Positions 13,066-25,112 of a DNA stretch of 64,000 nt are shown here, piece by piece; the first letter of the stretch is position 1; every line of letters begins with the position of its first letter. The DNA comes from Sporodiniella umbellata (Eukaryota; Mucoromycota; Mucoromycetes; Mucorales; Rhizopodaceae): positions 1 through 64,000 of the forward strand of contig JAIXMR010000030.1 of NCBI GenBank assembly GCA_025677835.1, read 5' to 3'. Both the position numbers and the translations under genes were made by a program. Under the pieces are notes generated by a model. It was not told the origin of the DNA. It worked only from the letters and a program-made list of their open reading frames with translations, and did not search any database.

Positions 13066-16000
13066 ATGAGTGACAATAAAACTTTAATGCAAGATGCCTT
13101 CGAGGTAAAAACAAAATGCAAACATAAACACATATTGTTTTATTTTTGTTTTTGTTTATACAAACTTTGTCTTATATCTTCTTAGTTGACTAAAACGTCA
13201 CCTGAAAAACCACCTAATCTGCATAAAGCCGATTTGGTCAAAATGAAAGAAAAAGTAAATCATACTGAAGCAGTACCGGAATGTTTAGAAATAGGCTCAA
13301 GGAACGACAGTGCTTGTTTGATTGAGACCGCTTTGTCAGGTAATTACACTTCTTTACCCTTTTTTTTGTTACTCTTATTACTGTTACAAGTGTCGTATGC
13401 TTTAGCAATAATAATAAAAATACAAAGGTAGATTAAAGCGTTTTTTTTTTTTTTTTTTTTTTTTTTTTTGATTAAAAGTAAAGGGCAATCCTAAAGGCGA
13501 ACAAGAAATACGAGCAAAGATTTCCGGTTTACCTTTGACCCGAGATGTTTCTGAAGAACTCAAAAAAACATTCACTCCTTATAGATATACAAAGGTACGC
13601 TGATAAAGAATAGTGAATAACAATAACCAACCACAATGGCTGAATAGATTGATCACGATGATCACAATTGGCATATTTTATTTCCTTCAACGACCTTAGC
13701 ACTCGAGTCACAAAAATCAGTCCGAAGTCTTTTAGGATACGATATCGGTATGGAAATAGCACAGGATACCAACCCCTCAGCCGTGAAAGAATACATGAAT
13801 GCGTTGATAAAAGATGCTGGCACGGCGTCTTCATTAGCCTATGATTTTTTGGCGCCTGCCACGACAGAAAAAAAAAGAAAAAGGCATATCTTACCAAGAC
13901 CTGCGCCTGTCAAGCGGATCAGACATGAGCCCTTGTTAGGATCCGAACATATAGAAAGCGCAATGCAAATAGATAGTCTGACGCAAACAGATGGCCCGAT
14001 ACAGCTGGATGCACAGCAATTGGTTCTGGTGCAAAAAAACCCGATCCAAGCGGGAGAAAAAACACACAAAAGAAAAGCAGCACCAAAAAAAGACTTGCTA
14101 TCTGAGCCAGAGGGCGCCTTAGCTCAAGCTAGCCAATTAATTCAAGAAAACAGTCTGTCACAAGAAAAGAAAGCGACCCAAAAAAGAAAGCCCAAACAGA
14201 AGAACAAGGCTACGCATGAAAAAATTGAAGTGGAAGAGCGTGGTCTGGTTTTGGGTAGTTGTTTGATGCAAGAAAACAGCACATCCCAAGAGGGCAGCTT
14301 GGCACAGGAAAAAAATTCGAGACAGAAGAAAAAGCCAGTACAAAAAGAACTATTACCAAAAGAGCCAATATACGAAAATGACTCGGTGCAAGGTGGTCAT
14401 TTAGCACAGGAAGACAGTTTGACTCAAAAAAGCCTGCCAACACAAGAAATAAAGCTGGCAAAGTCAAAACAAAAAGAGGAGCAAGTACAGAAGGAGCCAA
14501 CGCAAGAGAGTAATGCGGTCCAGACAGAACATCCTGTACAGCAGACTGACTCAACCCAAGAAAAAAAGCCTACCAAAATCAAAAAAAGTAGAACCAAGAG
14601 AGAGCCAGTACAAAAGGGGGCTCTGTCAGAAAATACCCCCACGCAAGAACACAGTTCAGCTCAAGATACTCGATCACTACAGGCAGATAACTTAGTACAA
14701 ATGGACCATTCAACTTTGACCACCCAATCATTAAACATAGATGGTTCAATGCAAGCAGATGGATTAAACTGTGAAGAAATTTCTGAGCAAAAAGAAAAGT
14801 CTGATAAAAAGGCAATGAAGACAACAATTCGAAAGTGGTCTTTAAAGGAAAAGACCAAAGCGCAGGAAAAGGGTTCAAAGGAAACGGGCAGCCCAATGCA
14901 AGTAGATAGCTTGGTACAAGCGAATCGCTCGGCGCAAGATGATAATACAGTACAAGCAAACGACTTGGTCCCAGCTGACATCTTAGCGCAAGTGAACAGC
15001 TCAAACCAAGAAGAAAACACACCGAAGAAAAAAAAAGCTAGCCAAAAAAGAATGTCTAGAGCTAAAAAAGAGTCGGAACAAAAGGCGGCTTTACAAGAAA
15101 ATAGCAAAGTATCAGAAAACAACTCTGTACAAAAGACTCAAGTAGAAAATCCAGACAAACCGGCACTAGTGAGCAGCACAACCCAACAAGATTGCTCAAC
15201 ACCAATGGAAAGCTTTGTGCAGATAGACAATTCGGTGCAGAAAAAAAAGCCGACCAAAAAAACAAAATCCAGAGCTAAGAAAGAGCCAACAGCTTTGCAA
15301 GAAAACAGCCAAGTATCAGAAAGTATCTCAGTGCAAAAGGCCCAAGTGGATGGCCCAATGCAGATAGACAACTTAGTACAAGTGCACAGCTCAGCCCAAG
15401 GAGACAGCTTGATTCAAATGGATATTTCAAATCAAGAAATAAGACCCATTCAAGAAAAAAAGCTTACTAAAAAAAGAAAGCCCAAAGTCAAGAAGGAGAC
15501 TGTACAGGAAGCGGTTTTGCATGAAGAAACCCAAGCTCAGGAAGATAGCTTAATACAAACATATAACCCCATGCAGATAGATAACTTAGTACAGACAAAT
15601 AGCTTGACTCAAGCAGGTACCCAGTTGCAAACGGAGAACGTTGCACAAGTGGATAGTTTAGTTCAGGCAGACAGTTCAGTGCAGACAGATCAAGAAAAGA
15701 AAGCAGTGCAAAAAATAGAGTTCGCCAAAAAAGGAAAACCCAGAACTAAGAAAGAGCCAGTACGAAAAGCGATCTTGAAAGAAGACAGCTCTGTGCAGAT
15801 GGATAATCCAATGCAAATAGATAATTTGGTACAAGCCGACGTATCCATGGAAATAGACGGTCCAAGCCAAGTGATATGTTTAGTGAAAGAAAAGAAATCT
15901 ACTCAAAAAAAGTTCAAAGAAAAAGCTCGAAAGGTAATTCCTCCAGAAAATAGCCAAATGCAGCAGGGCGACTCGGACCAAAACGCTCCTTCAATACAAA

Positions 16001-18175
16001 CAGACAGTTCAACACAAATGTATTGTCAAACGAAACAGAGCGACCCAGTCAAAGAGAGTAAACTGGCTGAAAACAAAGTGTCTGTATTGAAAGGGTCTTC
16101 ACTAGAAAAAGATTTGGTAGAAGATGCCCCCTTACCACTGGCGGACAGCTTAGTGCAAACGGATAGCTTCATACGAATAGATTTCCCGACGGCAACTCAA
16201 AAAGAAAAAGCTAAACCAAAAAAAGACTCGACCCAGAAAAAAAAGGCAGAGACAAAAAGGGCATCTAGGCGAAAGAAGGACTTTGCAAAGGTTAGCTCTC
16301 TGCAGGAAGAAAGCTTGATACACCCAACAGATAGAAACGACTTGGTACAATCTATGGTGGAAAACAATTCAGCGCAGACTGAGTCAAGAAGCCAAGATAC
16401 CTCAGTGTTTGACAGTGTGTCTTTTTTTGATTACACAGTGTATGAAAAGCCTTCTTTAGATGTACTGAACAAAGAGAATGTACCTATCCTCCGTCGTGCT
16501 GTACCCTACGATCCAATCTCAGAACACCGACAGGAACGTACACTCAGTATGTCCGACGAAAGTCGCTCTCCTGGTCAGGACGATAAACAAACGTTGTCTA
16601 GTCGACCCAGTAACTATGTTTACCAAAGTGTTGCGTCCGACTCTGATTTTGTGTCGGCTCAACCCAGTGTAAAAAACATTGTTCAAAAGCCTAAAAAGGA
16701 ACCAAAGACAATCAAAAAGTCTACGAGAACTGCCAGGGTTAGAAAGGAAACTCAGCCGGCATCTACCAAACTAAAGTCAACTCAGCCAAAAAGAGTAAAA
16801 AGTGTTCAGGAGGCCGCTTCGCCCAAAGAGTCCATGTCAGCCAAGACTAAGAAAGCCAGAAAACCAAGTCCTCGAACACGCCAAACCAACGCAAAAAGCT
16901 TAGAGGAAACCAAAGAGGCTATGGAACGACCTCGGTTTGAAAGTATCTGTAGCTTTAGTAGTATCAGCAGCCTTAGTAGCCAAGAAGAGGGCTATAGCGA
17001 GCTGTCAGAAATAGAAGAGCAAAACAAGGAACCCCAAAAAAAAGAGCAAAGAGAAAGAGAACAGAAAGAAAAAGAGCAAAAAGAACAGAGAGAAAAAGAA
17101 AAGGCAGAGAAGAAAAAGATAGAGCAGACTGTTGAGCAGTTGATGGAAAACTTGGATTCTTTGGATCATCTAGATGAGGAAGAAGAAGCATGGCTTAAGC
17201 AATCTATTGTTCAAGCGGAATCTGACAATGAAGAAAACTTGTTAGAAAATATCAAAGATGCCGAAGACTTGAAGTTTTTAAGAATGGCTTTAAACGAAAA
17301 GTTTCATCCAGGCCAAGGTAAATATCTATATTGTCTTTATACCTCATCTTTAGGGCATCTTTTTTTTAAAGAAAAAAATACTTATTTTCGGCATATAGAA
17401 TTATCTTTGTCTACTGAATCGTCAGAAGAATTGCAGTCAGCTCGAACACGACCTTTTACCCGCATTCCTGGGTCTGTGAAGGCCACCTATTTACCCAAAA
17501 ACAGAGTGTTAATATCCGAGCCTAAGGTGGACACCAAACGCTCTGCCAGCGTAAACAGTAGCCGTTTGGTCTCTGGTCTATACTATCAATTGAAAACGCA
17601 GGCAGAGGCTGATGCTCTCAAATACCATCAAATGAAAAAGCGAAACAAGCATCTTATTTTTGACAAGTCACCCATTCACGATTGGGGACTTTATGCGGGC
17701 GAGACAATCGATGCTAATGATGTAGTCATTGAATATATTGGAGAAACAATCCGTCAGCAGGTGGCAGAGGTACGCGAAAAGCACTATGAACGAATCGGTA
17801 TTGGTAGTAGCTATCTATTTCGAGTGGATGATGACATGGTCATTGATGCCACAAAAAAAGGCGGTTTGGCAAGATTTATTAATCACTGTTGCACAGTAAG
17901 TGATAAAAAAGTGGAAAAAAGACTCACACTTCAAAATTTTTTTTTAGCCAAACTGCATTGCCAAAGTAATTACGGTTGACAAGCAAAAAAAGGTGGTTAT
18001 TTGTTCTAGCAGAGATATTGAACCCGGGGAAGAAATTACTTATGATTACAAATTCCCTATCGAAACTGACAAAATACCCTGTTTCTGTGGAAGTAAATCG
18101 TGCAAAGGATCGTAAGTTGTTTATCTCAAAAACAACAAAAAACTAATACCCTTTTTCTTCAACAGTCTAAATTAA
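13066..18175 (+). CDS. SET1: SET1-type histone H3 lysine-4 methyltransferase with expanded low-complexity middle
   Basis: Seven exons: 13066..13104, 13186..13339, 13479..13594, 13648..17317, 17399..17895, 17948..18111, 18166..18175, giving 1549 aa. The C-terminus is unmistakable. It has an n-SET region, the SET domain ([45 protein letters not shown]), the catalytic-site motif [11 protein letters not shown] (yeast Set1 also has HCC) and a post-[16 protein letters not shown] that ends exactly at the stop. It should methylate H3K4 within a COMPASS complex in the nucleus. Residues about 20-150 hold a short region that may be a degraded RRM. About 900 residues in the middle are Gln/Asp/Ser and Lys-rich degenerate repeats, followed by a charged coiled-coil-like stretch near 17000-17130. 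The last coding exon has only 10 nt. The 17318-17398 intron is open in frame, so a longer isoform is possible. Confidence 0.93.
13441..13469 (+). repeat. Poly-T tract in SET1 intron 2
   Basis: Twenty-nine consecutive T lie just 5' of the acceptor at 13478. They form an extreme polypyrimidine tract. Confidence 0.95.
13960..16400 (+). repeat. SET1: Degenerate heptad-like coding repeat inside SET1
   Basis: The encoded protein repeats short units of the type hydrophobic-Gln-x-Asp/Asn-Ser/Asn-hydrophobic-Val/Thr-Gln, for example [15 protein letters not shown] and SVQKAQV. Lysine-rich blocks such as [15 protein letters not shown] are interspersed about every 80-100 residues. Copies are diverged, not identical, so this is an old in-frame expansion. 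Confidence 0.85.
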
Positions 18176-18292
18176 ATATTATACCACCCTCCAATATGCA
18201 TACAATCATACAAGCACACACACTTTGAAATAAAAAAGTAATAATGATAATACAATGATAATATTTCTTCTTTTTGCGTATGTACACACACA

Positions 18293-18293
<1 letters not shown>

Positions 18294-18320
<27 letters not shown>
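18294..18320. repeat. (TA)n microsatellite
   Basis: Simple TA dinucleotide run downstream of SET1. Confidence 0.95.
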
Positions 18321-18323
<3 letters not shown>

Positions 18324-19282
18324 GGGTAGTTTAAACATAAATCACCACTCTTTGTCTAACAAACTTTTCATAACGGCACTTTTGTTTTCAACAGAAAAGC
18401 ATTAGAGGCAACATGAAACCATCAGCAATCTAGGTACGCGCATCTGGAAGTGATTATAAAACAGCACCCAATCTGCTTCTAGATTTGCATGATTTGTGTT
18501 ACCACGCTGTTGAGCTGAAACCTGCTACGTGAGAAAATAAGGTTTACAGAAGAGGAAGAGGTATGAGCGAGTATAATTCATCCGTGTATATTTAAATAGA
18601 TGTCGCGCTGCAATAACAATAATAAAAACAAAGGCTTTTATGACTTGTGTATATTGTTCATCAGTTTCAGCCATCCAAATCGCCGACAAGTACAAGTTCG
18701 GGAATCGAGTTATAAACGGACTTTTCTCTCGTTTTGATAAAGAACGAGACTCTCTTGTGACCTTGTCAAGTCAGCTATTCTCAATGGAGGTCTGTTTCAT
18801 TTGCAAAATGAAATGGTATACGGAGAAATAAACACAAGTGGGCTTAAATTTTTTTATTTTTTATTTTTTGGATAGTACAAACCAATACGCGGGTAATGAT
18901 CCCTTGGTTCCAAAAAGGGTGCTTGTTATTCCAGCATCAAAAGGCGGGAGAGGAAAAAAAAAAATTCAAAAGACGGCTTCTTAGCGAGTTTGAAGAATAG
19001 CAGAAGTAATACAAATATAGATTACTTCGATCAAAATAGTGATGTGTTTAATCATATGAACACTGTTGAAACCTTGAGCATGTTTGGTGTAGACTTATGA
19101 TTTGTGAATTGTTTGATATAGGCAAATGATGTTGTATATTTTATAACTTTCTCATTGTTGGGTACTTTATTTCAAGAGCTGTTTATGGTTTTTGTTTGTA
19201 TTGCCACTTGTAGCTTTAACTGACTGGTTTGGTAGTAGGCCCGGCTTATAAACAGAAAAAAGATGTTTTTGGTATACAAAAC

Positions 19283-19308
19283 ATATATATATATATATAT
19301 ATATATAT
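19283..19308. repeat. (TA)n microsatellite
   Basis: Simple AT/TA run downstream of the kinase gene. Confidence 0.95.
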
Positions 19309-19511
19309 TCGTCCTCAGTGTACAATGACATTTCCTAAAGTGTACGACTACTTTCCGAAAAAGGCGTATTTTCCTTAGGAACTCGGGATTTGAAAATAGG
19401 CTTTTTGATAGAACAATAAAAAAGAAAGCCAGACGTGGCCTAAAAGATTCAATGTTTATTTGCTAGAAGGCCCAGCCTTTTACAGTGTAGCGAATAGGGC
19501 CATCGGGGAAG

Positions 19512-20931
19512 CTATACAAGCTGTACTTGTTTATTGGGTTGGTTGAAAAGACGTTGATAAAAAGAGTTTCGCTTGCTGTTTTCTGTCATCAAAGTAAAAT
19601 CGTAATCTAAGAATTCTCTTTCCATCTGTAATCGATACCTTGCTTCTTCAGTCACAGGCAAACTGTCTTCGTACAAAGGCAAGGACATTCTTTTGGTAGA
19701 ATAGGTGAGACCGTCTTCTTTTATGTCTGGCTTCAAAGTTCTGTATTTCTATCATAGAGGGCTGTTAGCTAAAAAGTTTCTTTTGTATGCTCTCTTTTTA
19801 CCTTCAGTCGACAAGGTGAAACGAGCTGTTTTTTTTCTAATTTACTCCAATCCAAGCCCTGGAACCAAGGGTGTGATTTGAAGTTTTCAAAGTCATCTGT
19901 ATGACATCCCAATCGTTGATAAGGTGATTTGTCCAGCAACTAGAGTGAAAGATGAGTATAAAAAGCTCGCTTTTTTTATTATTATTATTATATACGCTTA
20001 CACCAGAAATAAAGTTCATACAATCTACGGATATTGTTTTATATGCATCGGGAGGAAACACGAGAGGATCTTGAATAATGGATTGTGTCAACATATTCTT
20101 GGATGGGGCTCGAAAGGGACGCTGCCAGAAAAGAAAGTCCGTGAGTCGGATGACAAAGGTTTTGTTATTGTTTCTTACCAGTCCAAATAAAAGTTCAAAA
20201 GTCAGGATACCTAAGCTCCACCAGTCCACTGAGGTTGAATATCCCTTTTTGCATAGCATTTCAGGAGCCATATAGGCAGCCGTACCTGACCTTGACCAGC
20301 CGTAGGGCTGTTGGGGGGAAAATTGGATGGCTACATTAAAATCAGAAAGGTGGGCATGGTTGTTTTGGTCCAGTAAGATGTTTTCAGGCTTGATATCACG
20401 ATGAGCTATCCATTTGGATCCAAGGTAGGAGAGCGAAAGAGCAATACAGGCTACATAATGACGTACCTGAAGCTCGGGTAGTGTCCGTTGTTGTTCAAGA
20501 TGGAAACGAAGATCCCCACCCAGCATCGGGTCCAGAGCAAGAAAAAGAGTGTCGTCATCTTGAAAAGCGTAACGAAGATTGGTGATAAAGGCATGATGGA
20601 TACGCCCCAAAATTGTTCGCTCAGAAAGAATATTGTCCACTGCTCGTTGTTTAAGACAGATTGACTTGTCCATGTATTTTAACGCGTATTGTTTTTTTGT
20701 CTTTTTATGTTGTACAATCCTCACTTTACCAAATGCCCCTTGACCGATCAATTTCTGTAAATTAAAATGGCTTAAATTGGGCTCTATTGTGTGTGTGTGT
20801 GTGTGTGTGTGTGTTTATGTTTGTGTGTATTTGTTTGTTTTTTAATAGGCTGTTTATAAAAGGGTATAATAATGCGTACCCGTTGTAAAGTCAACATCCT
20901 CATACGTTTGTTTGCAGCAGCATGCTCCCAT
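19512..20931 (-). CDS. YANK/STK32-family AGC-like protein kinase
   Basis: Five exons, complement(19512..19748, 19802..19939, 20002..20121, 20179..20783, 20880..20931), give 383 aa. The first residues MGACCCK are a strong N-myristoylation plus palmitoylation signal, as in vertebrate STK32 (YANK) kinases, so membrane attachment is likely. Kinase motifs are GQGAFGKV (31-38), Lys53 in YALK, HRDIKPEN (145-152) and DFN (165-167) in place of DFG. DFN is the YANK signature. AYMAPEM and a DWWSLG subdomain follow. The C-terminal tail (KEDGLTYSTKRMSLP) is family-like. Substrates are unknown. The first intron contains an (GT)n tract. The kinase looks catalytically complete, with Lys, Asp of HRD and Asp of DFN all present. 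Confidence 0.9.
20789..20814. repeat. (GT)n microsatellite in kinase intron 1
   Basis: An uninterrupted GT run lies a few bases from the intron's acceptor site on the minus strand, where it reads as (AC)n. Confidence 0.95.
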
Positions 20932-23900
20932 TTTTGTTTTCTAACTATGAATATGTGTGTATGCGTTTTTTTGTTTGTTTGATAAAACACACAAAAAAAA
21001 ACAGGAAAGAAGAAGAAAAGAAAAGAAAGAAATAAAATGGCAATATATACAAAAATAATAAAAGGTGATCCTTTAATAGAGACAAGTGTAACATATCCAA
21101 AGTGTTTCATTTCGTCCAGAATCGTCACATGCTACGTCCAAGTGTCACCCATTGTGCTTTTTTTCAGTAGATGAGACTAAACCTTTTATCTTTTGTTGTT
21201 TGTTATAGCCTGTCAAATCAAGAAAACAGAAGCACTCTTTGGAAACTGAAGATTGTTTTTTTTTAAAAAAAAGGAAACGAAGAGCGACAAACATGTCAAG
21301 CTTGTACGTAGCACTAGATGAAGATTATTAGGTTGTCCGTTACTAAGAGTTTCACAGGAATACTTGCGCAGAAATGCTTTCTGTCATTTAGAAGCTGTCT
21401 TTTGAATACTGCACTTTGCCTTTGATTGGATAGAAAACAAAGAAGAAACGCGGAGACAAACACGACTGTAACCTTTTACAGTAGTTTGCGTTTTAATTTT
21501 AAATCGACCAATAAAAAAAATTAGTCTAATAAAGAAAAAAGTAGACCAGCCTCTCGCAACAAAAATATTCTTCTATCTAAAAACAGTCAGTAGTGTGCTT
21601 TTGTTTGCATAGCCGAAACGGACTGTTTTCGTATCAGATAATTCCAACAAAGTTGATACTGGCTTACTTTATCCAAGATTTCTTGGTCTATCTTGGCTGA
21701 ATGCGTTTTCTTTTATTAACAAAGATCTAAAAGATAAAAATCCTCGTCTGTAATCATGACAAGAGTAGCGCTTTAAAAAACTTGAAAAGCAGCTTGGTTA
21801 ATTACAAAGCCAAACTTTGATTTAAACGACAATACTAAAGGGTCCATACCCTGTGCTTCTAAAAAAATATTGCAAGACAAATTGAAGGCCCTTACAAACA
21901 CTATGTGGGCCAACAGTCAATGTCACTGTGTATCCAAAAAATAATTACGGTAGATCGCTTTGTTGTATCGATCGAATGTACTATTTTGCTTCCATTCAAA
22001 GTATGAAAAAGATCTTTTCCATGTACTCAGACAAATGATATTTGGGCTTTGCTCTACTCTAAAGGAAGAATCCATTGTTTTAATAAGATCAATGTTAAGT
22101 AGGCTTTACTGATAGCTCTTGCAAGGAGAGAGACGCTTGCCATATTTAGGCTTTTAGGTTGAAAGAAAGCTAGAATAAAAAGCCTATATTTGTGCTCCTT
22201 GAGCAGTATTCGGTGCCATAAAAAAAGTAGTTGTTTATAGGTAAAGTATAAAGCTAGGTGCAGACATCGACTAGCCAAGCATTGTAATCACTAAGCGTTG
22301 TTTATTTAAAAGCAAGTATTGCGTATTTTTTCTTAGTGTGAGTAAGGCTGTGTAAAAAAAAAAAAAAATACTATCCAGTCTCCCCGCTTGTGTTTTAGGT
22401 AAATACTTCTCTCATAGCCGTTTACTTTTTGTTTTTTTTTTTTTTTGGGTTAGATCGAAACAGTCTAGATACTTGTAATAGGTAATAGCAATGATTGGTT
22501 ACTAGGAGTTCTGTATACAAAGGCATAGTGCATTGGTTACAAGTCCTAATAATAAACTCAAATTAAAGCAAGTCCCCCAAGAAGATACGAGAAATCAGGA
22601 TTCAACAGGGGCCCAATAGGTTTGTTTACGCCTTTTTTTTTTTCTATTTTAAATCACCTTTGAGTGTTTCATCGACTCCGAGAGAATTGTCAAACCTTCC
22701 TTCTTTGTCAGCCTGGGACTTGCTACTTTCTTTTTCTTTTTTCGCTTTCATTAGGAGCAATATGGATGGGAAGAAAAAAAAAAAAGGGATCTCAAAACAA
22801 AGCTCAACACTTTTGGTTAAGTTGTACAATAAAAAGCGAACTCTTGAGCTCTCAACTACCCACTAGATATGTTACTCAGACGGTCATTGATTGGTAATGA
22901 AAAGTGCCTTGAAATGATACACTCTTCTATTGGAAATACATTTATACCTGTAGATCGTTTATAGATTCCGCTATGAAGCTTCTATCTTACGTTTTTTTTT
23001 CTTTCTGAAAGGAGTTTTTGTTTTGGCTTTAATTTTTCACTGCCGGAATAAACTCTTTGTGGTAAACGGTGAAACGATTGTTGCTCAAGTACTTTTGACG
23101 ATTTTTGGGTAGTATCTTTACAGTAACTTTTAAAAACAGAGTTTTGTTTACGATAAGCAACACGTTAAAGTAATAATCGAATGTCTGTTCATTATCTTAA
23201 AAAAAGAAAAAACAGGAAGATATTCACAAAGTGTGATTGCTTTGAAAATTAAAACACAAAAAAAGGAGAAGCCAATTTTTTATAGATAGAAAACTCTTGA
23301 TAGAACTGGTTTGAAAATTTTTTGGTCTATTGCTAGTGCATTAGCAGATAGCTCCTTGATATTTGCAGTTATTGTTTTAAATGGCTTTGTAATATCCAAG
23401 CTGATCAGTCTTCTTTTGCAAATTTTGCGTTATCAAAGTAGATATACAACCAGATACGCTGGCGTATCATGCTTCAGGAGATGTTGCCATTTGTGTATGT
23501 CTAGACATCCACATATTGGGCTTTTTTTTTTATTGAAAACTAATAACGAGTAAACCCTGTATATCTCTCTTGATGGAGTTAATGAAACGTTTGTTTCAAA
23601 TGATAGTTTTTTTTAGTCAACAGTGCCTTCACCCATTACACAATAAACAATGGTTAGGGCCTACTACGTAATGTAACCCAAAATACAAGGTAGTATTTAT
23701 AAAGTTATTTATTGAAGTCTTGTCAAGCTTTTTCTGATTTACAGTACCTAGCTCATGATATATTGTATAACCAAAGCCAAGATTGTCACTATAGCAAAAC
23801 TTTTGACAGTCTTTTTTTCTAATCTAGGCTACTTTGATTCTCCGAAGAGACTTTTATAAAGAGATACCCTTTATTTTGGTTCACGCTATTTGTATTTTTT

Positions 23901-24136
23901 TTTTAGCCAATCCCTAAAATATTCTCTCTTCAAATCAATAATTGTTCTTTTAGTTAGTAAAGCACTGTTTTGGTGCTCTTTAAGGGCCAAAAAAAGAAAA
24001 AAAAGAAAAGAAAACAGTCCAATGATGTCTTTACATTTGTTTAAAGAAAGCAAACTCAGCTATGACTTACAGCGATGATTTCGCATGATTTCATCTTTTT
24101 TTTTTCTTTTTTCTTTAATTCTATTTTAAATCAACT
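20932..24136. other. Large divergent intergenic region, no gene recognised
   Basis: A 3.2 kb AT-rich region lies between the kinase gene (leftward) and the J-protein gene (rightward). Several short frames exist (about 22054-22278, 22660-22897 and 23311-23553), but none has a conserved motif, a good start context or splice partners. It may hold non-coding RNA or long regulatory DNA. I cannot identify either by eye. Confidence 0.5.
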
Positions 24137-24963
24137 ATGACGGATTTACCAGACTATTACGATATACTTGGCGTATCACCTTCTGCCTCTCAGGCAGAGA
24201 TTCGAGAAGGTAACTATCCAGCTATACATATAAAAAAGCGTTCTTTTTATTAAAGCACGAAACCTGTTTAGCCTACAAGAAAGAAGCGCTTTTGTACCAT
24301 CCTGATCGATTGGATAGCCATACAAGTGCTACTGAAAAAGAAGAGGCCACACGAAGATTTCAAGTAGTAGCAGATGCTTATTTCACATTAAACGATCAGT
24401 CTAGGCGAAGCGCTTACGATAAAACAAGATCGCATCAAGAGAGATTCACTCCATTTTCGTTTGCTACACCTCATGCGTCTACAGCACAAGCAAACCATAT
24501 ATTTGGTGATGTTTTTGAAGAGCTTTTGAAATCTGAAGGTAGCCTATAATTTTTCTCAACTATGTTTTTTAAAAAAAGACTTATCCCATTGTCAGTTGCT
24601 CACCCCACCTACCTATGGAGAATCCTTGGAGCAGGAGCAGGAGCTATTCTAGGTTTTATCTTTGGTAATGTGCCTGGCGCAGCTATTGTAAGTGATTTCT
24701 CTCTACTTTTTCTTTTTTCTCAATTTGTTTTTGTAGGGAGCGTTCGCAGGGAAAACATTAGGTCAAGTGAGAGATCACAAAGGTATGTATATATATATAT
24801 ATATACAGATTTGTCATAGCAAAGATGACTTAAACGGTGTACATCCATAGGTGTTTCTGTCTATACCGCATTCCAAAAACTGACAAACGAACAAAGAAGA
24901 AACATTTTAACCCATTTGTTTACAAGATTTGTTAGTGCCGGTGCCTCAGGCATGATGAAATAA
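24137..24963 (+). CDS. Small J-domain (Hsp40) protein with glycine-zipper segment
   Basis: Five exons, 24137..24209, 24272..24538, 24596..24687, 24737..24782, 24851..24963, give 196 aa. The J-domain starts at the N-terminus (DYYDILGVSPSASQAEIREAYKK) and has the HPD motif within YHPDRLDS, so it should stimulate an Hsp70 ATPase. There is no Gly/Phe region or zinc finger, making it a class III J-protein. The second half has a glycine-rich, probably membrane-inserting stretch (GAGAGAILGFIFGNVPGAAIGAFAG, about residues 125-150) of the glycine-zipper type. That hints at attachment to a membrane, perhaps mitochondrial or ER. The specific partner is unknown. All exon phases agree. Confidence 0.85.
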
Positions 24964-25112
24964 TTGAAAAAAAAAAAAAAAGAATAGGAACACACACATA
25001 TATCTGTATATATATTTACACGTATAAGGATAAATAAATAAAAAGGAAGAGAAGGAAAAGAAAATGCTGCATTTATACCCTTCTTTCCTTTTTTTTTTTT
25101 TCTTGGATTCTA

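Larger units (their letters stand above)
18176..19511. other. Convergent intergenic region between SET1 and the YANK kinase
   Basis: Both flanking genes end here, so this region holds two 3' regions. It contains two TA microsatellites (18294-18320 and 19283-19308). One short open frame at 18640-18831 has no recognisable content and no supporting context. Confidence 0.55.

Noticed and set aside
17881..17895. HCC instead of HSC in the SET motif as a catalytic defect
   Set aside because: Yeast Set1 also has HCC at this site, so it is family-typical.
18640..18831. Short plus-strand frame downstream of SET1
   Set aside because: No conserved content, no splice partner and weak start context.
22054..23553. 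Frames in the 3.2 kb gap upstream of the J-protein gene
   Set aside because: Composition is like translated AT-rich spacer, with no domain or phase-consistent exons.
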